Assembly (NCBI GenBank): GCA_900551115.1
Contig: URUY01000018.1
Coordinates: 1-64,000 of the forward strand
Source of the DNA: an uncultured Lachnospiraceae bacterium
Lineage (GTDB): Bacteria > Bacillota > Clostridia > Lachnospirales > Lachnospiraceae
Direction of reading: 5' to 3'
DNA: 64,000 nucleotides
Under the pieces are notes generated by a model. The model saw only the letters and a list, made by a program, of their open reading frames with translations. It was not told the DNA's origin and ran no database searches. The translations under genes and the position numbers were made by a program. Positions 33,081-41,881 of the stretch are shown here, piece by piece (within the stretch, counting starts at the first letter, position 1; every line of letters begins with the position of its first letter).

Positions 33081-33620
33081 TTAATATCTAACTTTATTCC
33101 CTTTTTCCTTATCTATCTGATACAAAATTTTATCTATATAGGAAAACGGAACTTCCGGACAATTACATTGCTGATATTCATAACAATCCTTAATATACTT
33201 TAAATACATATTTGCATATTTTTCTCTCCTGTTTTTATCCAAATATACAGGAAATTCTTTATCATACAGCTCCCTGTAGGAACGTTGGTCAATAATCGGG
33301 AAAATTTCCGGATAATAAAAATGTAATATTGCACTTGCTACCGCCAGTTTAATTCCTTTTGAGGATAAAAGCTTTCCGATAAGGCTTTTCACTTTTTTAT
33401 CCTTTAAGCTTTCCAACGGGCTTTTTAAATATCCTAAAGAATTCAACTCCTCCAAAGTATCATCACTTACATTTACGCTTCTATTCAACTTCCACAAGAC
33501 AATCTGGTTAATAATGTTCCGATTCTGCCCAAAATCTGTCTTATCCACGTTTTTCAATCTTTGAAAAATATCACTCTCATCTTCATATTGAAATCTCTGT
33601 AAAATCTCTTGATACTTCAC
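33081..33620 (-). CDS. Uncharacterised helical protein, possibly HhH-type
   Basis: The 179-residue protein is mostly helical and basic. Its central part (KGIKLAVASAILHFYYPEIFPIIDQRSYRELY, in two helices) recalls the helix-hairpin-helix core of base-excision glycosylase-like folds, but I see no clear catalytic Lys/Asp pair, so function is open. Translation starts at a GTG with AAGGAG upstream. It lies directly upstream of the decayed cassette and may belong to the same acquired segment. Its A+T content is higher than that of its neighbours. Confidence 0.6.
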   Translation of the reverse strand: MKYQEILQRFQYEDESDIFQRLKNVDKTDFGQNRNIINQIVLWKLNRSVNVSDDTLEELNSLGYLKSPLESLKDKKVKSLIGKLLSSKGIKLAVASAILHFYYPEIFPIIDQRSYRELYDKEFPVYLDKNRREKYANMYLKYIKDCYEYQQCNCPEVPFSYIDKILYQIDKEKGNKVRY

Positions 33621-33803
33621 CCTATTTCTCCTTCTTTAGTACAACGATACTTTAAGATGCCCCTTGCCTATCCATAAACACATCCGCAATCCGGGATTTC
33701 TTCTTCACGATATATGAACGTTTTTTATCTATTTTTCAACATAAAACTATGCCCTTATTATAACAGGAAGTGCGTCTGTTTGCTACCACCGGAATGCTCT
33801 CTT

Positions 33804-34640
33804 TTACCCCTTCACTGCTCCTGCAGTCATACCGTTTATCAAAAACTTCATCAGGAAGAAATACAGGATGACAATAGGCACCGCAATAAAGACAGAGCCT
33901 GCCGCGAATCTGGCAAATTCGGTATCCCCAAGACTCATCAGTCCCACCGCTACCGTATAAAGGTCCTTCTCCTTTAACAAAAGCTTGGGCAGGATGAAAT
34001 CACTCCAGGGGAATGTAAAACTTGTTAATGCCGTAAACACAATAATCGGCATGGAAAGCGGCAGGTTAATCTTTGTGAATACCTGGAAATTTGTAGCTCC
34101 GTCAATCCGTGCCGCCTCGTCGATAGAAGACGGGATGGTATCAAAAAAGCCCTTCTGTGTCAGATAGCCCATAGGCGCACCTGCACTGTAAATCAAAATC
34201 AATCCCCACATTTTATTAATCAGCCCAAACTGCGTCATAATGATATAAACTGCAATCATGCCCATAAAGGAGGGGAACATGCCCAGAATCAGCGTAGTCT
34301 TCATAATCATTTTTCTTCCTCTAAACTGAAATCTGGACATTGTGTAAGCAGTCAGTATCACCAGAAAGGAGCCAATCAGGCAACTCATGGATGCAATAAA
34401 AAGGGTGTTTAAAAACCATCTGGGATAGTTGTACATGTCTGTATCCGTAAACAGCGCACGAAATGTATCCAGGCTGTAGGTACTGGGGAAAAATCCGTCA
34501 AAGGAATAGATAGACCCCGATTTGCTAAGTGATGCCAAAATCAGCCATAAGCACGGAAAAAGAAAGATAAAACACACCACTGCCAAAATCAGATAGGTAA
34601 CAGCTGTATCCAGTGTTCGTAACGCTTTCATACTTTTCAT
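33804..34640 (-). CDS. MalG-like maltodextrin ABC permease
   Basis: Six membrane helices over 278 residues with the EAA loop EAARIDGATNFQVFTKINLPLSMP, here split across residues 177-200, which contacts the ATPase. It overlaps the MalF-like gene by 4 bases (ATGA). It forms the inner-membrane channel with that protein. No ATPase gene is in this operon, so a shared MsmK/MalK-type ATPase encoded elsewhere must supply energy. The 183-base gap downstream (33621-33803) shows no gene or strong terminator. Confidence 0.92.
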   Translation of the reverse strand: MKSMKALRTLDTAVTYLILAVVCFIFLFPCLWLILASLSKSGSIYSFDGFFPSTYSLDTFRALFTDTDMYNYPRWFLNTLFIASMSCLIGSFLVILTAYTMSRFQFRGRKMIMKTTLILGMFPSFMGMIAVYIIMTQFGLINKMWGLILIYSAGAPMGYLTQKGFFDTIPSSIDEAARIDGATNFQVFTKINLPLSMPIIVFTALTSFTFPWSDFILPKLLLKEKDLYTVAVGLMSLGDTEFARFAAGSVFIAVPIVILYFFLMKFLINGMTAGAVKG

Positions 34641-35944
34641 CGGAAGGTATCCTCCTCTCTGTAGGATGCGCTTTTTGTGTAAATCGTAAGAGAAATCAAT
34701 GAGGTAATCAGGAAAATCACCAGACTGATTGTGGCACCGATATTATAATAATTATTGCTGATAGAAAGGTTATACAGCCAGTTAATCAAAAGGTCCGTGT
34801 CACTGGCAAGGAAATAACCGTCTATGTACAGTCCGCCTCTTAAAAAGAAGAAAATACCAAAGTTATTGAAATTCCCGATAAACTGGGAAATCAGCACTGG
34901 TGTCGTGGAAAACAGGACAAAGGGCAGAGTAATGTGTCGAAACTGCTTCCATGCATTCGCCCCGTCAATCTTGGCAGATTCCATCTGGCTGGCATCCCGG
35001 TTTGACAAAATCCCCGTAGCAAGCAACATAATGGAAGGCACGCTAATCCATGCATTTACCAAAAGACCAATCAGGCGGGCAATCCATTTTGCATCAATAT
35101 CCAGAAATCCGATGGCACGATGCCCCATATCCGTAATAATCTGATTGACAGGACCACCATAAGAAAACATAAATTTAAAGCCAAGCAAAGTAATAAATCC
35201 GGGCACCGCATAGGCAAGCACGGGAAAGGCACGCCAGAAGGCTTTTCCCTTTACACACTCCTTATTCAGCAAAAGTGCCAGACCAAGCCCCGCAAAATAA
35301 TTAAGCGCCGTAGACAGCACCGCCCACAAGAGGTTCCAGGACAGAATCTTTCCAAAGGTAGGAGCAAACTGGGAGAGTGTGGCTATCTGCACAAAATTGT
35401 CTATTCCCACCCAGTCTACCAGCTTTGGCGGCACAATACTGCCGCCATAATTGGTAAATGCAATGGCTATCATAAAAATAATTGGCAGAATATTAAACAC
35501 ACAAACCCCTAAAATGGGCAGAAACAGGACTGTCTTATAGAACTTCTTATCCAAAAGCTGCCTTAAATCCTCTAAAAAGCTTGCCGGTCTGCCGCCCTTT
35601 TCGCAAAGCCTCTGTGTTTCAAAGGCATCCCGCACATTAGACAGATAGCAAATCCCCAAAAAGAGAATCGCAATCACCGCTAAAATCCCCATAAGCAGCA
35701 TAACTACGGAATTATCCCCTTCTACTCCCCGCCAGGTGTCTGCCTCACCTGTACCAAGCGTAAACAGCCCCACAAGGTCAGTAAAGCCTCTCATAAAGAA
35801 ATAGACTCCCGCCAGAATAAGCACTGCCAGATATAACAGACCCTTCCCAATTTGCCCATAGAGAAGCTGGCCCAGGCCCATCAGACACATACTGGCCTTT
35901 ACTTTCGGCCCCGCTTCCCCCAAAAACTTTTTTATTTCTTTCAT
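34637..35944 (-). CDS. MalF-like maltodextrin ABC permease
   Basis: The 435-residue protein has an N-terminal pair of helices and a soluble loop before the six-helix core, and the EAA loop ESAKIDGANAWKQFRHITLP near residue 335-355. I chose the ATG at 35944, with AAGGGG seven bases upstream; a GTG 12 codons earlier is weaker. It pairs with the MalG-like permease. Gene order GH13, binding protein, MalF, MalG matches Gram-positive maltodextrin uptake operons. Confidence 0.92.
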   Translation of the reverse strand: MKEIKKFLGEAGPKVKASMCLMGLGQLLYGQIGKGLLYLAVLILAGVYFFMRGFTDLVGLFTLGTGEADTWRGVEGDNSVVMLLMGILAVIAILFLGICYLSNVRDAFETQRLCEKGGRPASFLEDLRQLLDKKFYKTVLFLPILGVCVFNILPIIFMIAIAFTNYGGSIVPPKLVDWVGIDNFVQIATLSQFAPTFGKILSWNLLWAVLSTALNYFAGLGLALLLNKECVKGKAFWRAFPVLAYAVPGFITLLGFKFMFSYGGPVNQIITDMGHRAIGFLDIDAKWIARLIGLLVNAWISVPSIMLLATGILSNRDASQMESAKIDGANAWKQFRHITLPFVLFSTTPVLISQFIGNFNNFGIFFFLRGGLYIDGYFLASDTDLLINWLYNLSISNNYYNIGATISLVIFLITSLISLTIYTKSASYREEDTFR

Positions 35945-35983
35945 AAAATACCCCTTCGACTGCACTGTTTGTACACTCACCTG

Positions 35984-37462
35984 CTACTCACCGGACAAAG
36001 TATGAATTGCATCATAAATCTGCGTATCTACCGTTTCCAGTCCTTCCTTGATTGCTTCAAGGGTTCCGTATTTTTTCTCTGCATCTGTACGGAAGGCATC
36101 CTTTGCCAAATCCTGAAAGAAGGTCTGTGCCGGTGTCCAAATCTGCTCCACCGCCCGGATAGAAGGCATAACCACGATGTTTCCTTCGTCCAGATTGCCG
36201 TAAATAATCTCGGAAATACCACCCACTGCCTTAGCTGCATCGCTTCTTGCCGGTACAATACCAAGCATTTCATTTCTCTTCATCACCATCTCATAGCTTG
36301 CCGCAAACTCCACAAAAGCAAGACAGGCATTCGGTGCTTTGGTATAAGCACTGATGGCATAGCCGTTTACCCCGCCCATTGCCTTAAGCGGTATCAGCTC
36401 CGGGTTTTCTTCCGTCAAATCACCGCTTGCGGGAAGCTTCGGCACATCGGTAAGCACCAGATTTTCCTCTGCCAGTGCTTTTGCTGTTTCCTCGTCCATC
36501 CCCTGAGCCTGATAAGCAAGAATCAGCTCCTTTAAATACAGCGTATAAACATCGGGTGTCGTCATGGTTGCGAAATAGGTTCCGTCCGCCAGCTTACTGG
36601 GTGCGTTTACCGTAATGGAATCATCGATACAGCCATCGTACATCAGCTCTGCCTGTTTTAGCAGTACATTGGCACCGATTTCCGCCTCTCCTGCTGCAAA
36701 ACCGATATCCTCGGCATTGGTATTGTTATCACCAAACACATATCCTCCATAGGAAAAAAGAAAGCCTGAAGAAAAATATACATCATAAAGAGAACGCACA
36801 TAACCGTATTTTCCCTCGCCCTGATCTACAATTTCCTTGGAATACCGGTACATATCATTCCAGTTCTCCACCATGTCCGGTATCTTATTTTGATCCTTAT
36901 CCCAGGTAGTTTCCCAATCCGCCGGCAGCAAATCTTTTCTGTAATACAGCATGGAGGACTGTACATTAACCGGAACACCCATATAGTAGCTTACACCGTC
37001 TACCGTGGTCTGATATGCGTTCCATGCATTATCAGGAATCTGTGAAAAACATTCCAGCTTCTCTGCAGGAATGGGATAAATGTGTTTCCCCTCCACATAC
37101 TTCATCAGAATATCGTTCGCCTGATAAAGCACATCCGGTCCGTACCCATAAGGGCCGTCATCTGCAAGATTACTGTACTGATCCATATTGGCATCCACCG
37201 CTACAATACCGTATTCTGCATATTGTTCATTAAAAGCATTAATCAGCTCATCAAAATAGCCCTGCTCAATTGCCGTATCATTTTCAAGCACCCGGATTGT
37301 TACATTCCGCTCCAGCTCTCCGCTGTAAATCGCGCTCAGATTTGCAGCCTCACCGGTTGTGCCGGCATCCGCAATACTTTCCTTTTCACCACAGCCCGTC
37401 AGACTTCCCGCACCTAAAATTGCGGAAATCATCAGACATCCCAATCGTTTCCCTGTTTTCAT
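35984..37462 (-). CDS. Maltodextrin-type extracellular solute-binding lipoprotein
   Basis: The 492-residue protein begins with a lipoprotein signal peptide and lipobox LTGC (Cys24), then a family 1 solute-binding fold (GPDVLYQANDILMKYVEGK, later PNACLAFVEFAASYE). It is larger than E. coli MalE. It would deliver a maltodextrin or related oligosaccharide to the downstream permeases. It lies 30 bases after the GH13 gene. Confidence 0.9.
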   Translation of the reverse strand: MKTGKRLGCLMISAILGAGSLTGCGEKESIADAGTTGEAANLSAIYSGELERNVTIRVLENDTAIEQGYFDELINAFNEQYAEYGIVAVDANMDQYSNLADDGPYGYGPDVLYQANDILMKYVEGKHIYPIPAEKLECFSQIPDNAWNAYQTTVDGVSYYMGVPVNVQSSMLYYRKDLLPADWETTWDKDQNKIPDMVENWNDMYRYSKEIVDQGEGKYGYVRSLYDVYFSSGFLFSYGGYVFGDNNTNAEDIGFAAGEAEIGANVLLKQAELMYDGCIDDSITVNAPSKLADGTYFATMTTPDVYTLYLKELILAYQAQGMDEETAKALAEENLVLTDVPKLPASGDLTEENPELIPLKAMGGVNGYAISAYTKAPNACLAFVEFAASYEMVMKRNEMLGIVPARSDAAKAVGGISEIIYGNLDEGNIVVMPSIRAVEQIWTPAQTFFQDLAKDAFRTDAEKKYGTLEAIKEGLETVDTQIYDAIHTLSGE

Positions 37463-37492
37463 TGTTATACCCTTCCCTTTCCCTTCCGGATT

Positions 37493-39199
37493 TTAAAGGC
37501 GTAAGCTTCTAAAAATCAAAAATCCGTCCGTCAATAGCTCCCTGTCCTGATACCTGTTTGCCATTACCATCTCTCCGTTCACCTGTACAGAAACCTCTTT
37601 CCCGGATTCATTTGCCCAAAGTGTTATTTCCTGTTCCTTATCAAACCTTTTTATGCAAAGCAGTTCATCCTGCACCGTAATGCGTATTTCCCCTGCTGCC
37701 ACACAGCTTTCCTTTCGCATACCAAGCAGCTCTTTTACATAGTTCATAAAGTCTCTGTCCCAATGCTCCTCGTTCCAGTCAAAGCAGCCTCTATTATCAG
37801 GGTCATAGCCGCCCTCCAGCAAAATTTCCGTTCCGTAGTAGATGCAGGGTACACCTACAAACATGCACATTACCGCAAGCGCTGACAATACCTTGTCTTT
37901 ATTCTTTCCGACACTCGTATAAAACCGGTCCGTATCATGGGAATCCAACAGGTTTAGCATCATCCGGTTAACCTGACCGGTGTTCCGCATTAGCAGAGCA
38001 TTCAGCTTCCATGCAAATTCCTTTGCCCCAAAGTTTCCTAAAGCATAATAATCCAGGCATGCTTTTGTAAATGCATAATTCATAATACCATCATACTGGT
38101 CTCCCTGTAAAAAGGTATTTGCATCATGCCAGTTTTCCCCTATGATGACACAATCCGGCTTTACCTCCTTAACTTTTTTTCTGAAAAGCCGCCAGAAATC
38201 ATGGGATACTTCATCTGACACATCAAGCCGCCAGCCATCAATATCATATTTTCTTATCCAGGAAACCGCAATATTAATCAGGAATTCCTGTACCTGCGGA
38301 TTAGAGGTATTAAACTTCGGCATATAATCGCAGAAAGCAAACACCTCATAGTTTAACGGCTCTTTGCAGGGGGCATCTCCCAAAATCACGAACCAGTCAA
38401 AATACGGTGACCTTCTTCCCTTTTTCTTTACATCCTGAAATTGGGGAAGGTTCTCACTGCAGTGATTAAAAACCGCATCCAGTACGATTCGCATCCCTCT
38501 TTTATGTGCTTCCTTTACCAGCCTGTCAAAGTCTGCATTTGTTCCAAACTGCTCATCAATCACATGATAATCAGATATATCATACTTATGATTGGAAACA
38601 GACTGAAACACCGGAGTAAGATACAGGACATCCGCCTGAAGTCCCTTAATATAATCAAGTTTTTTTGTAATTCCCGGTATATCTCCTCCTGCAAAGCTTT
38701 TCGGGGAAGGCTTCTCCCCCCACGGCAGGTTAATGTAGCTGTCTTCCTTTTTCTCTTTTCCGCGCAAAAACCGCTCCACAAAGATTTCATAAAATACCGC
38801 ATCCTTCATCCAGGGTACTTCTTCATGTACGTCAGCCCTGTTGATATAGGGCATCTGGAAAAAGTTAAAATATGCCAGTGAGAAATCGTACTGTACTGTC
38901 AGTCCGTCTTCTGAAAAATAGAAGCCGCGTTCTCCCTCCCAAATGCGGAAGACATACGCAAGACGTACATCCGAAAGCACAAGCGTTACTTCATACCATG
39001 CAAAGAGCGCATCCTCGTACTTTCTTTCCATCTCAAGACATTTCTGCCCCTGCTGGATTTTATATTTACTTTCATAAATCACTTCCACTTTTTTCACGGA
39101 GTCTTCCTTTGCCAGCCGAAGCCGAAGCACTAAGGTTTTTTCATCCAGTGGAAAACAATATTTGGAATCCGGTATATGTAAAATTCCCTGTTTATTCAT
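37493..39199 (-). CDS. Cytoplasmic GH13 alpha-glucanase (neopullulanase/cyclomaltodextrinase type)
   Basis: The 568-residue enzyme has an N-terminal CBM34-like domain (1-115) and a GH13 barrel with the four conserved regions: DAVFNH (241-246), GWRLDVSDE (nucleophile Asp326), IGENWHD (acid/base Glu355) and LLDSHDTDRF (Asp422). No signal peptide is seen, so it acts on imported maltodextrins. It is the first gene of the minus-strand sugar operon and diverges from the LacI regulator. AAGGACAGGA precedes the ATG. Confidence 0.93.
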   Translation of the reverse strand: MNKQGILHIPDSKYCFPLDEKTLVLRLRLAKEDSVKKVEVIYESKYKIQQGQKCLEMERKYEDALFAWYEVTLVLSDVRLAYVFRIWEGERGFYFSEDGLTVQYDFSLAYFNFFQMPYINRADVHEEVPWMKDAVFYEIFVERFLRGKEKKEDSYINLPWGEKPSPKSFAGGDIPGITKKLDYIKGLQADVLYLTPVFQSVSNHKYDISDYHVIDEQFGTNADFDRLVKEAHKRGMRIVLDAVFNHCSENLPQFQDVKKKGRRSPYFDWFVILGDAPCKEPLNYEVFAFCDYMPKFNTSNPQVQEFLINIAVSWIRKYDIDGWRLDVSDEVSHDFWRLFRKKVKEVKPDCVIIGENWHDANTFLQGDQYDGIMNYAFTKACLDYYALGNFGAKEFAWKLNALLMRNTGQVNRMMLNLLDSHDTDRFYTSVGKNKDKVLSALAVMCMFVGVPCIYYGTEILLEGGYDPDNRGCFDWNEEHWDRDFMNYVKELLGMRKESCVAAGEIRITVQDELLCIKRFDKEQEITLWANESGKEVSVQVNGEMVMANRYQDRELLTDGFLIFRSLRL

Positions 39200-39241
39200 C
39201 GTGTTTCCTGTCCTTGTCTATTTTTTTGTAAAAGTGCCACA

Positions 39242-39271
39242 TTGACAAAACAGGGGCACTGAGTATATAAA
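39242..39271 (+). promoter_or_regulatory. Promoter of the LacI gene, apparently leaderless
   Basis: TTGACA (39242-39247) and TATAAA (39266-39271) are separated by 18 bases. The ATG is at 39278, only 6 bases past the -10, so transcription would start at or next to the start codon. No ribosome site is present. An inverted repeat AGTGCC (39233-39238) / GGCACT (39255-39260) overlaps the -35 and may be an autoregulatory operator. Confidence 0.65.
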
Positions 39272-39277
39272 TAAGCT

Positions 39278-40066
39278 ATGAGCAAAAAATATACCATTCG
39301 AGATATTGCCAAACAGGCAGGTGTGTCCGTAGCCACCGTATCCTATGTCATCAACAACAGAGACGACCAGAGAATCAGTGAGGAAACAAAGAAAAAGGTG
39401 CGCCAGATTATTAATCTTCTGGACTACAAGCCCAACTCTTCCGCCAAATCACTGGCAACAAATAAAACGCATACCGTTGCTCTCTATCTGGCGCCGGAGG
39501 TTTCCCTCTACAAGCGTTCCGAGCAGCTTCTCGTTGCTGAAACTCTTGCCCTTGTTTTAAAGCGGCATGGATATCATCTTTTACTGCAGGATATCGGAGC
39601 ACAGAATCAGATTGATTTTGCCGATGCCATTTTATGCTACGACACCACCACCGAATTCTTCTGTGAAATCGGTGACAAAAACTTAATCCCGTTAGTCGCC
39701 ATTGATGTATTAATCGACACCCCTCTGCAGATTTTCTTTCAGGTGTGTACCGACTATGCAAAGCTCAAGCAGCAGGCAGACGCCCATTTTGGTACAGACA
39801 ACTATACCTATTTTTGTCTTGCGCCAAACAATACGGAAGTCCGGGCACTGATTGAAAAAAACTTTAAAAAGGTTCTGTTTGCAGACAGTACGCCTGTTTG
39901 CACAGAAGGAAACATTTTTTACACCCAGCCTTCCCTGCACAGTCTGGCAAAAGCAGATGCTTTTTATCTCGCTTATGATATGCAGTCGAAAATGGAGCAG
40001 GTATTCTCCTGTATGGAGCTTGCCTTAAACCGCATTCCCGACTGCACACACACTTGCTTCGTTTAA
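39278..40066 (+). CDS. LacI-family regulator, short form (probable MalR-like)
   Basis: Residues 3-60 form a LacI HTH with the hinge (TIRDIAKQAGVSVATVSYVIN, KSLATNKTHTVALYL in separate parts). The ligand-binding part is only about 200 residues, and the total of 262 is well short of the usual 330-340; the PBP-like second lobe is abbreviated, and the typical C-terminal GYDD/TT motifs are not visible. It may be truncated or a divergent sensor. It diverges from the GH13 operon and is probably its repressor. The two LacI-type operators at 41.2 kb are a second possible target. Confidence 0.85.
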   Translation: MSKKYTIRDIAKQAGVSVATVSYVINNRDDQRISEETKKKVRQIINLLDYKPNSSAKSLATNKTHTVALYLAPEVSLYKRSEQLLVAETLALVLKRHGYHLLLQDIGAQNQIDFADAILCYDTTTEFFCEIGDKNLIPLVAIDVLIDTPLQIFFQVCTDYAKLKQQADAHFGTDNYTYFCLAPNNTEVRALIEKNFKKVLFADSTPVCTEGNIFYTQPSLHSLAKADAFYLAYDMQSKMEQVFSCMELALNRIPDCTHTCFV

Positions 40067-40089
40067 TCCCCCGCCCATGCCTGTTTTCT

Positions 40090-41214
40090 TTACGTCATTG
40101 CTACTGTAAGCACTGCTGTTTCCGGATTATAGGTAAAGGTATAGGTTCCGGCCTGCTTTGCAATAATATTCTGGGTTTCGGTACCATCTACAAATCCCAG
40201 AGAAGTTTCATCCGTAATATTGCTGTAACGGACATATTCCGTACCCACGCCGAAATTACCTTCTGCGTCAGTTACAAGCGTCGTAAACAGGAATTCGTCT
40301 CCTTCTTCCAGGTCGATGGTCAGCGTATGGATACCATTTTCTTCCGTGAACGCATACTCTGCATCATACTTATCTTCCCAGCCGGTTATAATTGCGCCCT
40401 TGATATAATAGGACACGGTAAGTTCGGCTGCCTCTGCCTGCATTTCACCATTATAGGTAAAGGTAATGCTGTCGTACGGGTTTGAGCTGTAGGATTCACT
40501 CTCCACCACATCTGCGCCCGGATAGGTCGTCAGGGTCAGGGTGTAATTTCCTGATACAAGGCACTTAATATTTGCTTTCTGCGTGCTGTCGGACAAACCG
40601 CCGGATACACTGAAGTAGCTGGTGCCGCCCTGATCCGTTGTCTCCAGATAGCCGCCACCCCTCTGATTCGTCCATGACGTATCAACAGCAAGCTGGAATT
40701 CATCCCCTTCACACAAATCAAGCGTAATAGTATAAACATTGGCATCTGCACTCTTGGTCAAATAATGTTCCTCGTTAATCGTCTTTCCCCAACCGGAGGC
40801 TGCAAGTAACGGACTCTTTCCGTTTCCTACGATGGCATAGGCTCTTATGTCAGCCACATTTTCCATAAAACCGGCAAAAATATCGGTATCTACCGTAATC
40901 GGCTGTGCAAAATCAAATGCATGTGTTAAAGACGGTGTACCAAACCATCCCATAAAAATCTGATTTTCCTTTTCCGGTGTATACTCAGTTGCAAATTCAC
41001 CGCCCTTTACTTCCTCGGTAGACAATACGGTTGTACCGTCTGTGTCGTAAAAGGTTACCGTCACGGTATCCTCTGCTCCCGCATCTTCTGTCTGTGTCGG
41101 CACAGACTCTGTACCTTCATTTCCTGCTGTTTCCTTGGCATCCCCGCACCCAAACAACGTCAGTGTGCAAAGCAACAATACTGCCAGTAGCATACTTGCT
41201 TTTCTCTTTTTCAT
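40090..41214 (-). CDS. Lipoprotein with starch-binding (SusE/F-like) repeats
   Basis: A lipoprotein signal (lipobox LFGC, Cys23) leads to a Thr/Glu-rich spacer, an InlB/Listeria-Bacteroides-type beta repeat (TVTFYDTDGTTVLSTEEVKGG), and two homologous beta-sandwich units (about 120-225 and 255-374), each with a YTITLDLCEGDEFQ- or HTLTIDLEEGDEFL-type strand. Such units recall surface starch-binding proteins. It probably captures alpha-glucans at the cell surface for the neighbouring maltodextrin system. GGGAGG precedes the ATG, and two LacI-type operators lie immediately upstream. Confidence 0.8.
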   Translation of the reverse strand: MKKRKASMLLAVLLLCTLTLFGCGDAKETAGNEGTESVPTQTEDAGAEDTVTVTFYDTDGTTVLSTEEVKGGEFATEYTPEKENQIFMGWFGTPSLTHAFDFAQPITVDTDIFAGFMENVADIRAYAIVGNGKSPLLAASGWGKTINEEHYLTKSADANVYTITLDLCEGDEFQLAVDTSWTNQRGGGYLETTDQGGTSYFSVSGGLSDSTQKANIKCLVSGNYTLTLTTYPGADVVESESYSSNPYDSITFTYNGEMQAEAAELTVSYYIKGAIITGWEDKYDAEYAFTEENGIHTLTIDLEEGDEFLFTTLVTDAEGNFGVGTEYVRYSNITDETSLGFVDGTETQNIIAKQAGTYTFTYNPETAVLTVAMT

Positions 41215-41237
41215 TTTCGTTTAACCTCCCATATGTT

Positions 41238-41259
41238 TTTGCTTAACTGGTTAAGCAAA
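41238..41259. promoter_or_regulatory. LacI-type operator 1
   Basis: TTTGCTTAAC and GTTAAGCAAA half-sites flank a 2-base TG centre, a near-perfect palindrome about 24 bases upstream of the lipoprotein ATG. This is the LacI/MalR operator pattern. Confidence 0.8.
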
Positions 41260-41282
41260 TGTGTAAAAAAATAGTTCTCTTT

Positions 41283-41300
41283 TGCTTAACCGGTTAAGCA
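41283..41300. promoter_or_regulatory. LacI-type operator 2
   Basis: TGCTTAAC-CG-GTTAAGCA is a perfect 18-bp palindrome with the central CG typical for LacI-family sites. It lies 45 bases (about four helical turns) from operator 1, which would allow cooperative or loop-assisted repression. Confidence 0.85.
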
Positions 41301-41881
41301 TATTGTAATATTTAAGTCTGCCTCTGTCAATTTCTGAATTTAACAAAAGCAGACTTACAATTTTGGTAAAATTTTACAAACTTTTATGCTTTTGAAATAA
41401 TTCCTTCATGACTATCATGCACGTAACCGTAGTATTCTTTAGAATTTATTCAAAGTCCAAATGGGATAAGTATAGCTTTTTCACCAATCAATTACAATAT
41501 TCTCTTCCTTTCCATGACTCTAACAAGCAGCTTCCTGCAAATCACCACAAACATAATAAGTCGTACATTATCTGTAACAAGTTGCATGCAGAACACAAAA
41601 AAGACATTATCGTGTCCTCATCATGGAAATGATTGCACTCTAATATCTTTTCCTGATTTTCTGTTTTCTTTTTGTTTTACCCTTTCTTTAACGTGCCGGA
41701 TCAACACCTCTTCTTTGCAACAGGATCATACTTTCAACATGCCTCGTATGCGCAAACATATCTTAACACACACTCCGCCCTTAGTGCCTCAAATTCCTTG
41801 GTTTTCTGGGATTTTTTAGATGCATCTTTTTTGCTGCCTCTAGGGTTCCCTGTGTTTCCAATACTCATTATACAGCAAATC
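41301..41881. other. Gene-free AT-rich segment at the island edge
   Basis: No supported gene is seen in these 580 bases. Short frames on both strands have no ribosome sites. The segment lies between the lipoprotein operators and the recombinase gene and is the place where an element attachment site would be expected, but I find no convincing direct repeat shared with 47.85-48.08 kb; only an 8-base ATGCATCT occurs on both sides, which is not enough. Confidence 0.5.

Noticed and set aside
41238..41300. Operators as a bidirectional terminator
   Set aside because: The palindromes have no T tract and lie directly upstream of a ribosome site; two matching sites fit LacI operators better.
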